Source of the DNA: Puffinus mauretanicus
Lineage: Eukaryota; Chordata; Aves; Procellariiformes; Procellariidae
Direction of reading: 5' to 3'
NCBI GenBank assembly: GCA_023333565.1
Contig: JAJKFH010001792.1
Span: 558,001 to 622,000 of the forward strand
DNA length: 64,000 nucleotides
Positions 1 through 13,600 of the stretch are shown here, one piece after another; position 1 is the first letter of the stretch; the number at the start of each line of letters is the position of its first letter. The notes below the pieces were generated by a model that was not told where the DNA came from, did not search any database, and saw only the letters and a list, made by a program, of their open reading frames with translations. The position numbers were made by a program, and so were the translations under genes.

Positions 1-796
1 TTAGAAAGATCGCAGAAAGCTGCACTCAACAGCAGAAAGTGGAACCACAAACACCTCTTGAACACGGGGTGGCTTCTGTGCCAGAGGATAGATGGGGTAT
101 TTTGGCTACCCAACCTTCCCAAAAGTTAATGTGCAGCACTGATGCACTGCCTGTTGTTTTAAACCAAGGTTTGTATCCCCATACAACCACCTCTCTGTCA
201 ATGCAGAGTGCTTTTTTTTTTCCCTGGGTCTCTGAAGGGGCGTTCATTCCATCTGTAGGTGTTCAAAATAGAGGTTCATCAGGATAGATGTGGTTGTCAA
301 CACAGCCCACAACTCCAGCTATTTCAGAAGTGGGTGATATACACAGATCAAAACGCGCCCTTATTTTCCAGTCTCCAAGGAATGGCAATATGAGATGTTG
401 TAGGTGATGATCAAGTTTTAATCTCCTCAAGGTTGGAGTACAAAGTTCAGCATCTTGCACAGTCTAACTGTTCTTTGTCTCAATTGTCCATTTTTCACCT
501 TAGTCTTGTTAGTACAATGAGCTAGAATAACCCAAGAGCCATCTCCAAATTAATGCCCACAGACCAATATATAGTATTTGTTATAGTTGATTATCTGGAG
601 GCAATAACTTTTTCCATCTGTGAGTGAAGGTAGGGCAAGGAACCAAACCAAAGAAAATATCATCACAACTCGAAGCTTACTTTATTACTAGGAAGACAAC
701 TGCACCTTCAGAGGGAGATTCAACAACTGCTGTATTGGTTCAGGGACTTTGTTGTCCCTGATCTGCAGTGAAACTATGGCCATGACAGTGAGCTAA
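1..796. other. Non-coding DNA, no gene recognised
   Basis: This is AT-rich unique-looking sequence with several stops in every frame. The longest frames here are about 80 codons, overlap each other on both strands and resemble no protein I know. I see no tandem repeat or clear transposon before the MIR-like fragment that follows. Confidence 0.6.
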
Positions 797-865
797 AAAT
801 CAGGAGAGCTAAATTCTCTCTGTAACTGACATAAAGCAAGTCTTTCAACCTGGAAAGAGGAGAGA
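797..865 (+). repeat. MIR-like (CORE-SINE) fragment, very old
   Basis: The sequence follows the body of the old amniote MIR-type SINE. It has a 'caggaga-ct' block, then a 'ctctctgtaactgac' block matching the usual 'ctctgccactgac', then an 'aagtctttcaacct' block matching 'aagtcacttaacct'. The order and spacing of the three blocks are right, but many bases differ. No tRNA head or LINE-derived tail can be seen, so only the core remains. The family assignment is from memory of the consensus and could be a related CORE-SINE. Confidence 0.5.
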
Positions 866-3175
866 TCATAAAATCAAGATGCTTTTTTCTCCCTTGGCAG
901 AAGTGTGCTTAATTGCTCCACAGTCAAGAATTCCCACTTATCTCTCACCCACTGACAAATGCATTGCTGAGAGCAAGTCCTACTCTTCATCTAGGTTCAT
1001 ATCTTTAGGCAGAGAATTGATTTGAACAGGTTTCCAGTATGCTGGTGTGTGACCTCACCAATGAGATGCTGTCTGAAAGGAAACTTTATCCTCCTGACTG
1101 ACAATAACTCACAGTTTTAGGTCATTTTTCTTTCAGTTCTATTAATGTTACCCTAAAAAAGACATTTCCCCAAACTAGTTGCTGTTTAGGAAACATCACT
1201 GTGCATTTAGAGGTATTGGGATTGCAGTCTTGAGGACCTTCTCAACAAGCCGTGAGAAAGACAGAGATACTGAGGGTCATTTCAGGACTCTAGATATCAT
1301 TCTCAGCTCTTATAAGATACTTGGAGGTTTGCAAAGACATTTTCTTCTAGTTAAAGTTTTTAAATACCTGTAGGTCATCAAATTAATACTACTTTATAAC
1401 AAAGGGTTGATTTTGATTAATTTCCTCTTCCTAAGTTTTGAAAGACATTTCTGAATTGCCAAAATGGTTCATTCTAACGTGTAAAAGGAAGACCTTAATT
1501 TTTTTTGTTTGTTTGTTTGAAATAGGTCTTTGGTTTGAAATGTAGGGGGGGGAAAAAAGCTAAAATCAAAATGAGAGCTCAAAAATATTAAAATGAAACA
1601 GTTTGCTTAATGTTTTGGTCAGATCTCTTAATTCGTAATGTAAAAAACCAGGCTTTTTCTTGGTCTGGGATGGAAAGAGCTCAATGACTCAAAAGTTCTT
1701 CTAAGACTGGACAAATGTTTCCTCTATTTGTAATAATAGAAGTTATAGATAGACAAATGGATAGAAATTCATATAGACCAATCTAATCTGCCTCTCCACC
1801 ACACAGTGATGTAAACCATGGTATATTTCAACCTGTTTCCTGTCTGTATAAGAACATTTGGGTTTTTTTTTTTTATGTTTTTTTTTAATATATTTTGAAG
1901 AATATGTTTATTTCTTCAGTTCACCTTCTTATATTCATTCTTTTTCATAACACTTACAAGAATAACATGTATGTTCTTATTTGTAAAGCACATTTGCTTT
2001 ACAAAAGGCTCACTGTTCATTTTATTTCTTTACTTGTAGGGCTAGCCTTTGTGCCACTTCATGATGCTTTCACATCAAAAGGGACTTTTATAATTTTTTC
2101 TGCATTTTCCATCAGAGACTCTTTGTTGTCTGTACCTATTGCATCAGACTTAATATTACTGAGGTCTTCTTTATAGGTTGCCAAATATTTTTACCTGTAT
2201 TTAAAGTAGCTTTGCATTTTTAACCTTAAGGAAACCCCAAATGAACTTTCAAATGTTAATTATTCTTTTTCTTTGCATGTTTTGATTTCTAACATTGATG
2301 GCCTTCACCACTCAGCTTTTAAAATCCATCCAAATACTTAAACTGATTTGGCTTTACATCATCTTAAACTATAGAAGCGGCTTTGTTTTGACTTTTCATG
2401 ACTTATTGACTGCCAAATTTGAAAGAATGTTTTTAGGTTAGGATTTTGCTTTCTTTCACTTTTAATATACACAAACGCAGATTTTCTCTTACTAAGCTGT
2501 CCTTTTTGGCTGGATCAGCATTCAATAAGCACATTGTGAGCTACTGACAGAAAAAGACTAGATGAGATTTGGCTTTTTCTTTTAGATAAAAACCTCTCTG
2601 AGAACAGCAGTGTGTGTTTAAAAACAAACTATGAAAAATGCCATGCAACAAGGATTTTCTTTTTTTATTTTTAATTTTGTCTTTGGCAGTGGTTTAGAAC
2701 CCGTTTAAAGGGGAAATGTGTGGTGTATATCCTACACATCGGCTAGCTGTGACTTTTTTGCAAGGTGGTAAGAACCTTTTTCCCCTTCTTGACTAATATT
2801 TTTAACTTTATCATTGTTGTTGATCACTCCATCTGAAATCTGGGACATCTCTAGAAAGAAGACAACTTTGAATATGAAATCAGTAATTTCTGTTTAAGAA
2901 ACAGAACCTACTAATATTAAGCAAGGAAGCGAGAAAGGAGGGTAGATTTTGCATGTCTATGTTTAGGATGCAAGCTGAATTCTTTTTATGTTCAGAGAGG
3001 ATCATCAAAGCACTTATTTAAGTAGGCTCAATGTGAATGTGAAGACTCCAGGATTCTTTTTTTTTTATCATTCTGTTAATCTGTTGCTAACCCATGTAAT
3101 ATTAATTTGCTTAATATTTCTAAAACATGTCTAATATATGGAGAATATGGTCTTGGGTGTAAATATGCCAGTGTA
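866..3175. other. Non-coding DNA, no gene recognised
   Basis: No recognisable gene or transposon was seen. The stretch is AT-rich with T-runs near 1500 and 1865-1890. Frames of 64 codons (1179-1373) and 93 codons (1895-2176) exist. The second is rich in Leu, Phe and Ile, as expected from T-rich DNA, and neither has a domain motif. Confidence 0.6.
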
Positions 3176-3322
3176 AAAAGCAGGTGATCTGGATTCAGTT
3201 GCTGGCTTGGATATAGATGTCCTGAGTGTCATAAGTCAAATGGTTTGCTATTTCTATACCTGTTTTTAAAATGGGGTAGCCACTCCCTTCCTCACAGGGG
3301 TATATCAAGAGAGATAAATTTT
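3176..3322 (+). repeat. MIR-like (CORE-SINE) fragment, best preserved in the window
   Basis: About 145 bp can be followed against the MIR-type consensus on the plus strand. The blocks are 'gatctggattcagttgctggct', the 'gtgtcataagtcaaa' block, 'ctatacctgtttttaaaatgggg' and 'cttcctcacaggggt', ending in 'gagataaat'. The 'aaaatgggg' plus 'cctcacaggg' pair is the hallmark of this SINE core. It is old, since substitutions occur throughout and flanking duplications are gone. MIR elements were moved by L2 LINEs, and an L2-like fossil lies at 31.9 kb. Confidence 0.72.
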
Positions 3323-4570
3323 ATAATGATGCTGAACACCACTGGACAGGGTGTAAAGGTGGCTTTGAGCTCAACGCTGTCAATTAGGATAGCCCCAGGG
3401 CTTGTCTAAATAACGTATTGCTTCTCATAGTCACTGTGACGTTAATGAACTCTGACGGTGCCCCATTTCTGGCCTTGGCCTGACTCTATCCCTCCCTTCA
3501 ACACTCCTGGCCCAGCTCCTCTCCTGTCAGCTGAGGATGGACAAAGTGATGGAGCAGGGCTCTTTGTCATTTGTCATGGTCTTTGCTCTGTGTTTGGCAC
3601 GATCCCTTGCTGAGGTTTAGCAGGGGGATCTTTAAACTCAGCCAGCTGCAAACTGTGTCCCTTATATGAATGTAAGAACATAGACGTGGAAAAGACCCAC
3701 AAATCCATCTCCCAAACTCCACAGAATCTCCTCTCCTTAGGGAAAAAACACGCCACAAATCACAAAAGATGCTCTGACACCTTATAGCAAACTTAAGAGG
3801 TGCAGTAATATACCCAGAGCAATAACAGGCTCCTGGAAAATAAAAGTCCCATATCTCTCTGGCAATGAGGAATTTTTTTAGACAATTGTCCTAGATCACT
3901 TCAAAATAAGGACAATTTCCCAGAGCACAGAGGAAGGTTGATGAAAGAAAATTCCTTTTTCACCCTAAACCTAGGAGTTTAGCTCTGAGTGTATAAAAAG
4001 AGGAAAAAAGAAATCACACAACAATAGATCTTTTTATCTTATAGGAGTACATAGATTAAGTATTAACAAGAGAATGCTGATATCTAGGATGAGAAATATA
4101 CCTGGAATATTATTATTTTGACTTAGCACTTAAATATCAAAACTAAGTACTAAATACTCAACTACTAAAAAAAAGTGGAAGAATTTTGCCTATTCCAAAA
4201 CTGTCAAGAACAGTTGTGGCTAAAAAGAATGCCAGATTTGAAACAGCAGCAGGGCTTCGTAATGTCTTTTATGTAATATAGCAACAGTTAGGACCCAGTT
4301 CATTTGTTGGCAGTACCTGTGTGGATAAGAACCTGCACTCATCACAATATTCCATAATATTCTGGGGTAACCACTCCTTATATTCTCTTATTGGAGTGAT
4401 TGCACTTTGTTTAAAATATTTAAATATTCAAGACTCTGTGTCCTGGTGTTTGGACGATCACTTGGGAGGTGGGACAGCTGTGTTTCAGGCTATGCTCCAG
4501 TGCATGTTTCATTATGTATGCAAAGAGAAATAGCACCAACAGGAATGACTGAAAGCATTCCACCCCAGGG
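3323..4570. other. Non-coding DNA, no gene recognised
   Basis: No gene is visible. Overlapping 60-63-codon frames on the minus strand (3567-3758) are in different phases and look like chance. The first 60 bases may continue the preceding SINE tail but are too diverged to assign. Confidence 0.55.
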
Positions 4571-4645
4571 TATGTTCCACACTGATGATGAAGGCACTCT
4601 CTTACCAAGTGAAAGATGAGGGTTCAAACCCCTGTGTGTGAAAGA
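4571..4645 (+). repeat. tRNA-derived SINE-like fragment
   Basis: The stretch reads 'cacactgatgatgaaggcactc' followed about 20 bases later by GGTTCAAACCCC (4621-4632), a good match to the RNA polymerase III B-box and T-loop. The spacing resembles a widespread reptile and bird repeat with a 'cagtggttagggcactc ... gggttcaaatccc' head. A full cloverleaf cannot be formed, because there is no matching acceptor stem and the A-box is poor. It is therefore read as a SINE relic and not a tRNA gene. The family name is not known to me. Confidence 0.42.
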
Positions 4646-7600
4646 GAGGAACTGAAATGATTTTTCACATCTAAAATGCATGTCCTACCTTCCCGCTTGT
4701 TCAGTAAAACAGGATGGCCTACTTCTATGGCAATGTTGTGTTTATTACTTCTTTTTTTTACAAGTACCTAAACTTGCATTTTGCATCAGATGGAATAGTT
4801 CATGTAATTGTATACATTTTTACTTAAAGTAAAATGAAATCTTCAACGAAATTGAACCTCTTCTTCTTCTCCCCTTTCCTGGTTCTGCTGCTAAACCCCA
4901 AAGCAATTATAATTACAGCCAAACTTGAAACAGTAATAAAACTCCTTTTTCCAAATGCAAGAATACAAATAGACAAAAAACTCAAACCAAACCAAAACAA
5001 ACCCACAATGTGTAAAAGGAAAGGGAGAGTCAGTAAAAGAATACGAAAGCTGACGTGATATAATCCAATGGAAAGCTGGGAAAGTTATCTTTGCAGGCTG
5101 TTTCTGGTTAGATTTTGGTAGTGCAAATTATATTTGTGAGGAGGAGAGAAAAATCCTGCAATAACTGAGAAATGCAATGATGGGGTTCCAGTGGAGACTT
5201 TCAACTCTGCAGGCAGATGGGACAGACCATGTCTTCCACATACTTTATAGAAAGATGTCTATCCTATAGACATGTCCTTGTCAAGGATGACACCTAAGTC
5301 CTGAGCTCAGTGACAAAAAGACAGTAATACTCCTCATGCTGTAGAAGACGAGAGGTGGCAGCGAGGTCCCTCACGCAAAGACAAAGGGTTGTCTTTTAGG
5401 CAGTCCCATCGCCATTCCCGCCCAGCCAATTCAGGCGTTATAATTCATAGACTCAGTCTCTGCACATAAGTCCAAGACGAGATCCTGCAATACTGAGTTC
5501 CTAAGACTTACATTGTCCAAGGGCTTTTTTCAGACACTCTGCCATAACCATGTTGACTAGGATTCTTTCACCTAACTTTAAAGTCAATAACAAAATAGGC
5601 ACTTGGTGGTGGTGGTGGGTGATTCATTTGACCTGTTTTAGGTGTCTACATGAGATCAATTGCACCATGGAAATGTTTATTTCTTGCCATTGGCTACTAG
5701 GTCTACTAGCTCACACCTAAGCATTTACAACTGAACAAATAAATTCCATTCATAAATGCTTTTCTGTGTACACTGCCATCCCATAATACTAAATCTCATA
5801 CTACCAAAGCTACTCAAACTTTGCTTTTGGCTTCAATAGGCAGCAAAATATCATGATAATCATTAAATCATAGATAAGATCCCCACTGCAAAGCAACAAA
5901 ATTTGCTCAGCTTTTGGATTTCTTTTGCTGTGTGTCTGTTCTCCCCTCTAACTTCTGATAGATGGTCACTCAGCTTCAGCTTGCAGTATCCAGGGCTCCT
6001 CGGGGCATTATTCAGGGCCCATTACCTTTTTAGCTCTAATGATATCCTGCCAACAGCAATCCTCTATGCATGCCATTTATTCCATTACACTAAACAGGGG
6101 TAATTTGGTAAATTGAGTGTTTAAGTAGCCTTAAGGTAAATATTTTTTTTTCCTTTGCAAAATGATGATGTTCCCTTTGGCCTCAGTAGATTCTTCTGTC
6201 TTTGGAAGGGCTTATTTTGATTTGCCTTTAATTGTTCATAAAAGTGAAAGGTTAAATAATGCCTGATAGGGAAAGGTTAAATCAAGCCCTCAAACAAATG
6301 TTAAACAAAACCAAAATCAAGCAATCATTAAATTAAGATTTTTTTTTTCAGATGTAACATTGGGTAACTTCATACTCCCTGTTCTTTTTACCCAGCAACA
6401 AATCTGTCAGTGCTAAAGCATCAGGGGTAGTTATGCAATATTATCTTAATTACTAAATAAGGTCAATAGATTATGACTTTTACAGAATAAAAGCTAGAAG
6501 AGATTCTTTTGATTAATGTCTCTAAATAAAAATAAGCTAACTTAACTGTTCCAGTCAATCACCTTTTTAATTTAGGGTACTGTGAATTAGTTAAATGAAC
6601 AAACACAAACTTTCGTGGCGTTCACCATACTAATGAATTGCAAATGTTTTGAATGTGTTGGAGACAATGCTGAGATTCTTCTGTTCTCTACAGCTCATAA
6701 TGTGAGAGAATTAAGAGGAAAACTTTAATGACATAAGCAACATCATGGAGTGTCCAAAAGAGGCTACCAAGACTGTCCCATCTTCAGTTGACTTGAGCAA
6801 TGAAATCTATCCTGGAATCTGAATTATTTTTTAAACTTTTTTTGAGGGGGATAAAATCTAATTTCATTTTAAAAAGTAAATCAGTTGCATCCCCTGAATT
6901 TGTCCTGGTATTCAGTTTAGGGGCTGAATTTGTTCCAAAATCCAAACATTCCCAGTTTTCAAGTGAGTTTCTGTAAACTGCAGAACTGAGAGGATGCTTG
7001 GGGTGGGATGGTTAACCCTTTGGAAATTTCCCTGTACAAACAGAAGCTACTTGCCAAGCCCAGGTCAGATACCTAACTTTCAGAAGGCTAAAATTTAGTA
7101 AGATGAATGTCACAGCAAGACTCCAATGAAGATGCAAACAAGAGGTGAAAGCTGAGGCAGTATCAGGATGTTGCTCTTTGTCTTTTCATCCAGGCAAAGA
7201 TAAAAAAAACCTTAAAGTACCTAAAGGAAAAATTTCCTTTTCCTCACATCCCTTCCCTGGAGTGTTAGTTTTATCCAATGACTAAATGCCACAGAGAGCC
7301 TATCTCATTTATCTTCATACAGCCTCTCCTTTCCCACCAATAAGTTATTTGTTTAGGAAAGCCTTAGAGCCACAAAGCATAATTAGTTGTTGGATCAGGC
7401 CCATAGGAAAGCTGTGACCCACAAATAAACCACATCAAGAAACATTTTAAATTTCTCCAAGTCTCTGAGGAGGCAGAGATTCTATTTTTTGTATACTTTA
7501 CTGCGACATGTTTGTTGATCCCAAAAAAGACAGGGTTTTTTGATTTTCTATCATGAGAATAGATAACCAAGAACTCAGAGGTGACTAGAGCTTCAGGCTA

Positions 7601-10600
7601 ACACAAATTTACTCCAGCATAAACACTGGTCTGTTAACTGCTAGGGCTTATTGCCCTTAGTAAGGGTCACTGAGCATTGGGGTAAAGGAAAACACAAAGG
7701 TCAGATTCATCCCATTTAATCACAGCTATACAGAAGTTAACATTCAGCCAATTGTCTGGTTGAGGTCTTAGTCAATTGAGAGAGAAAAGCAGCTCCAGAA
7801 GATCACTCACTCCGTTGTAGGACAAAGTCTATCACACTTTGGGGAGCCTTATCCAACCTCAATTTCTTCCCAGTTTGCCTAGAGCAGTTGTATAGACTAG
7901 TTGGGTAATTTTATATTGGCTAAGCTCAAGCACAACTTGCCCCAACCTTCATCTAAGTGGCCCAAAACAGTCCAGCTTGCTTGCTATTCAGCCACTTAAA
8001 AATATGGTGGTGTCTCTAAGCAGAGGACAAAGTAGCCCAAAAGGTTGTGGGTGGGAGCACACAAGGCACGTGTACACTGGCAGGGCCATACAGGTGCTCT
8101 CCTCTGCCCCAGGCTGCAGATAACACATGCTTGACCCGTGCTTAACAGCTAGTGCCTTATTTTCTTGTATGCTAAATTCACTTCTTTTTAAAATGCAGAC
8201 ACTCAGATTTAAAGAGCTTGCTATGATTAATATTTTAATTCATGGTAGAGAGGGAAGCTTGGGTTGAGATACTGGAAAAGCATCTGTTAAGCATGTCTTC
8301 TCCTAGCCATTTTGAACTTTTCGTCCTTTCAGCAGTTGAAATGTGTGACATGAGTACATTTATGTACAAAGAGGGTGAGGTAGGGGAAAGATGTAATCAG
8401 TTGTACAACATGTGGTGTACTCTCTACATTAAAAGTGTGTTTTCCTCTTTGCACAAAAAAAAAGAACAAATCATTCGCATGGAAATGGAATAGATCCCTG
8501 TGGTGATTAAAAACTCCAGTAGAAAGATACATATTTAATGAATAGATAACACAGATAAAGAGGAAGAATGCATTTACAGTAGAAAGCAGCTAGAACAGCT
8601 TGAATGTATAGCCTTTATTGCAGTGCAGAATCAACTGAATATATGGGCTTATTAAGTTGTTTAAGCACAAGGGCAAGGCATTTAGTAAGTAGAATGAAAA
8701 GCTGGGGGCATGTGAGTATAAGAAGTATGTGACATTGTGGACGTAACTACAGTTTGGCTGGAAAATGACACTGGATGAATTCACATTCAACTATTGCTCT
8801 AGGAGAGAAACTCGGGATATAAAAGGAGGTGGATTATGGCCTCTGAAGCTTGAAATATAGTTTGTCAGTCCTATGTTATCAAGTAATTGGATTGTCTGTT
8901 CTACACTAACCAAAATAAAAGTAAGAAGTGCGTTGCTTTCTGGTTCTTTTTGAATAAATTAGGTGTAACCCAGGAGTCAGATAAAATGATTCCAGTTTTC
9001 AAGGCACAGTCATATGGATACATGCATAAATACAGTAGTATAGTCTTAGATTTGTTATGAAGGGTATATGATAATCTTTTCTATAGCAAGTCTTAACTAG
9101 TGTTGAGTAAAAATTACAAAGCCTCCTGGCCCAAAACATAACTCCTCAAAGAGTTAGGGAGAAAATTTACCTCTGGAAAAGGTTATTCTGTAATTTGTGC
9201 TCTGGAATGGCATGATACAGGCTTCTGGACCACTCAGTCCTCCAGCAGCATGTGATGCAGCGGTTCTGGCAGATCAGAAAGTATACTGTGCCAGCCTGAC
9301 CACCTCGAAGGCACGAATGTTTTGTCTCCACCATGAAACAAAAGTATTTCTCATGGATGACCTTGATAGATGCTGCACTGGTGATGTGCAACTGCTATTT
9401 CCAGTTGCCCAGTATTCTAGAAGGAGAAGGTGAATATGTGGCTCCACACCCTCTCACATCATCGTTTAGCATAGAAAGAAGTTGGGAACAAGCCAGCACC
9501 TATGTTTAGCCATCTAAACGGACCTGTAGATGTGAGCTAGCTACTCTCACCTCACTTCATCATCAGTAGAGAAGCCAACTTTAATTGCACAATACATTTG
9601 ATCTGTTTTAGACTTTAGGACTGATAAATCACTCCTTGGAAATGTTTATTTCTCTCTGTTATCTTTAAAGGGATAGAAGGCATCAGATGACTTGTGGTGA
9701 AATGGGTCCTACCCCACATCTCTCACCAGCCTAGATCCTGTTGGATGCCTTCAGTGTCAGGCAGTTAGCAACACACCCTGGGAGGTATAGGTGAGAAATA
9801 GAAACTGGTAGAGAACCAAGAAATGTAGAGTGGAAGATTAGTTGATTAGGAAAGGAGAAGCACAAGGTAGCACAAGGGACAAGGGTAGATGGGTCTTTTT
9901 CTTGTTTTCTACAGGAAAAAAAAGGTCTTCCATACAGAACAACTCCCTTTTTCTCTTAAACCATTGCTCCAAAAAAACTCAAACTCAACACGCTGAATTA
10001 ACAAGTTCAGGAGTTTAGGATATTTTATTTGAAAAAAAAAATAATCCATGAAACCAAGAAAAATAAGAAACAGTTGTGTCCAAAAATTTTAACATACGCA
10101 CTAGTAGGATTTTTTTAAGTCTGCCCTAGAGCCAGTGGGACTTTTCTTCTGGGATGTTCTTACCGTCTTCTTACACCCCCACCCCTTACTTTTGCAGACA
10201 TTTTTACAGTGAGTAGGAGAACTAAAATTATAATCTGAGGAAGAGTTCCTAAATAATAAATGTGCTCACATTTGGGGATTGTTTCAGGTGTGCTATAAAC
10301 CTTTGTGAAACAGTGTGGGTAAATAGAAAGTTGGTATTAGTTGGTTATAATTAATCCCGATAGCTTTAAGGCAGAATTTTCCTGCTCCAGGGGTTCAGAG
10401 AAGGAGATAGCTAGAAAAGCAGGGAGGGATTCACTGGGTAGGAAACTGAACGGATGGAGCAAATAAGTTTATTCAAACCTTAGCAACATCTGATGATTTG
10501 CAGAGCTCTTGCTTCTTTCTGACAGACCTCTGAGTGGCACTCTGCTGGGGAAATTAGCATTTGTCAGGCTTTGCTTTCACCCTGGAAATGCACAAAATAC

Positions 10601-13600
10601 AAGTCCTAAGCACCTTAAAGGAAAGACTGCTCAATAAAAACAGAATCTAAAAAAATTACTTCCTTTTGCATTAGTTTTCCTGCATTTATTGAAATTATTT
10701 GCCAAAGTAGGATAGTCAGAACCCATGCTTCCTAGACCAAAAAAGACTATTGAAATCCACTAATCTGATGGAAATGAAGCAGCTGATTCCTGCCTGAAGT
10801 CCTATAATGTACGGTTTAGAAACCTTATAGGTGATATGAGGAGGCAGAGACCTGTGTCCTGTAAGCCATAGCTGCTGCCTACTGCACATTATCTACAGAG
10901 TTACAGTGAGAAGTGATTTTACTTCTCTCCCCAGAAATTCCTTTTCAGATTCCAGTGGAAGCATATTCTTGATCTTCCCATGCCTTGTCTCACAGTTTGA
11001 AAAATTGTCTATTTAGGTGGAAAATCCTACAGGAAAGCAAACATTTCTTCCAATACATTTCCTCAAGGCGCCACCACAATAGACTGTAACGCAGGACAGA
11101 TGAAGGAAGGCATTTTTAATTAGGTTATGGCAAAGGCTTTAATATTTATTTAAGAATTAATATGGGTTATTTAACAATAACTTGTCTGTGTGGCTTGTAC
11201 GTTAAATTGTGAGTCGGAAAGCTGGGAAATATTTAGGACAATCTAAAAGTTGGTCCTTCCAATACAACTCCAAGCTAAATGAGATATGTCAGCTCTGGAT
11301 ATGCACAGGTCTACATGTGTCAATGCCCATCTGCCGTATGTGAAAAAACTGCTACACTACACACCAAGTCTTGTTAAACATGAGACTTGTTCAGAAGAAC
11401 TATGGCATTAAAGTGAGAATATCATGAAGCCTGCGTTCCTTTCCTAGGTCATTTTGCCAGCGGCTTATTGGTAGCTCTCAACCCAGGACCTATTCTTCCA
11501 ATTTATTAGAGAGGATATTGAATCTGTCAGTGCATATGCAGTTATTTTAGGGTAACTAATTGCAGACAGTTCATCCAGCTGGACAGCCAAAGCAATAATA
11601 TTAAAGATTAATGCCCCAGTTCAGCAAATAACCTGGGCATGTGCATGATCCCTGTGGCTTCACTGAGACACACTTACTGGCAGGCTTGTTGAACTAGATA
11701 TATTGCTGAAACAGGGCCTTAAAAATGATGAATCCACATCACAGATGTCATGCAAACAATTCTAAGAAATTTGAAAAGATTACTGGCTTTGACAACTCAA
11801 AGTTTAAAGCTCTAAATATTGGTAGAGAATATCATAATGTTAAAATATAAACAGAAAAATCCATAGTTCCTATTGTTGGAGCTCTTTTTCTCTGAAACAA
11901 TTGGTACTGGTGATAAACTGATTTGGCTGATAATAAACTAGGTTAATTTGGACCTGATCAGTGTGGGAGTTCTTCCTTTTTTCCTCTGGGATTCTTCTCA
12001 CATGATTTCATCTATATGAAAGTGAGGTAACTGATCTCAGCTAGAGATCAAAGATCTGTCCATAGCCAAAGAACATCAGTAGATACCTCAGGGGGGCAAC
12101 CCATTCCATTTACTTTAGAATGTATTGAATTACCCTCTGGAGGTACCTGGTTCTTTACATCATCTGAAAGGGGCAAGACTAATTGCCCACCTTTGGACTG
12201 CAAATGTTAGGAGCACTGAATGCTATCTTACATGTTCACTCCCTTCTACTGGAAATTTTTTCCTAGCACTTTAATATTTCTGATATATATGTGCAGCAGA
12301 AAAACATAGAAATAGAAATAAGTATGCTAAATAAGTCTCTCCATCAACACCATTCCACTCACACCAAGATGGGTGGAAATATAAATGACAGCAATGTTTG
12401 GCCTGCCACTGACACCTATCCACACATAAACAGTCACAGTTAGATGAGAAGCTTCACAGTTTCTCTGAATATTTAATTAGTACAAACTTGGTTTTCTTGA
12501 ACTTCATCAAAAATAAAATTAAAAAGCCCAGCTTCATTTACCTCGTGTTGGCTATAATGAACATTAGAACTTCCCCCATCGCCACAGGTTTAGCTCTGCG
12601 GCTAACGCTGAGATGTTGGCAATCAGAAAAGACTTGGGGCAAATCACACTTCTTTATCACCACAGGGATAAACTTAAGTGACAGACATGCATGGGCTAAT
12701 TACTTTTAATAGTTTCCCATTGCTCTGGCTGATGACACAGTGCTAAAAAACCATGCCCCCCCAATAAGCCAGAATTTCACTTACATGGCACTATGTCTTC
12801 ATTACCGCTTCGTTACTTCAGGGGAGCTGCGTTCTCTAAAATGCCTTTCCCTGTGGCTTAAAGTAAAGATTTTTTAAATAAATAAATACAGTTTATGTTG
12901 GGCATCTACCACTTGAAGGGCTAATGATTATTGACTACCCTCCAGCAGACATCAGGGAGTCTAGCCTCAGGCCCTTCCCGCTCGCCCCCAAACATGCCGA
13001 ATGTTAACACATGTTTCTAGATCCTGGCTGGGATTGGACACAAACAAGGCAGTCAGAATGGACCATTTAGTGTACAAGTCAAGATGACAGATCTCTGCTT
13101 AATACAAGGAAGACAAAAATTCGTATCTTATTGAAAAAGGCAGAAGAGCCCCGGGTGCTTTCGCTTTGTGATTCCGCAGCAAAAAGTGGGTTGTGTCAAT
13201 ATAAGTCTATGTCACCAGCTCGCAGCTGCCACACTGAATTGACCCTGCTAGCTACAGACAGAAAGGCCTTCCATTTCCAAATTCTCTCTAATGCTCATCT
13301 GTGAGAGTGAGCACGAGGTGGAAAAAAGCCAACAAGTTACTGCTAAGTGTGGGAGCGAAAAAAAAAAACAAAACAAAGCAAAACCAAACAAAAATGCCTT
13401 AATACCGTGAGATTCTCTCCACTGCCTGTTTCTAATGAAACGCTAGAAAAACTTTCTCATCTGAAAGCATTTCAGAGGATGCTTTGACAATGTGAGCTTT
13501 GTGTTTTGTAAATCATGTTCTTGTAATTCCTTGTAAGTCTCCAGATCCTCCTCAGATAGAGCAGCAGAGCATTAAATATTCTTGCAATGCTCACCAGAGC

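Noticed and set aside
4571..4645. tRNA gene
   Set aside because: A B-box-like GGTTCAAACCCC is present, but the acceptor, D and anticodon stems do not form. It fits a SINE relic better.
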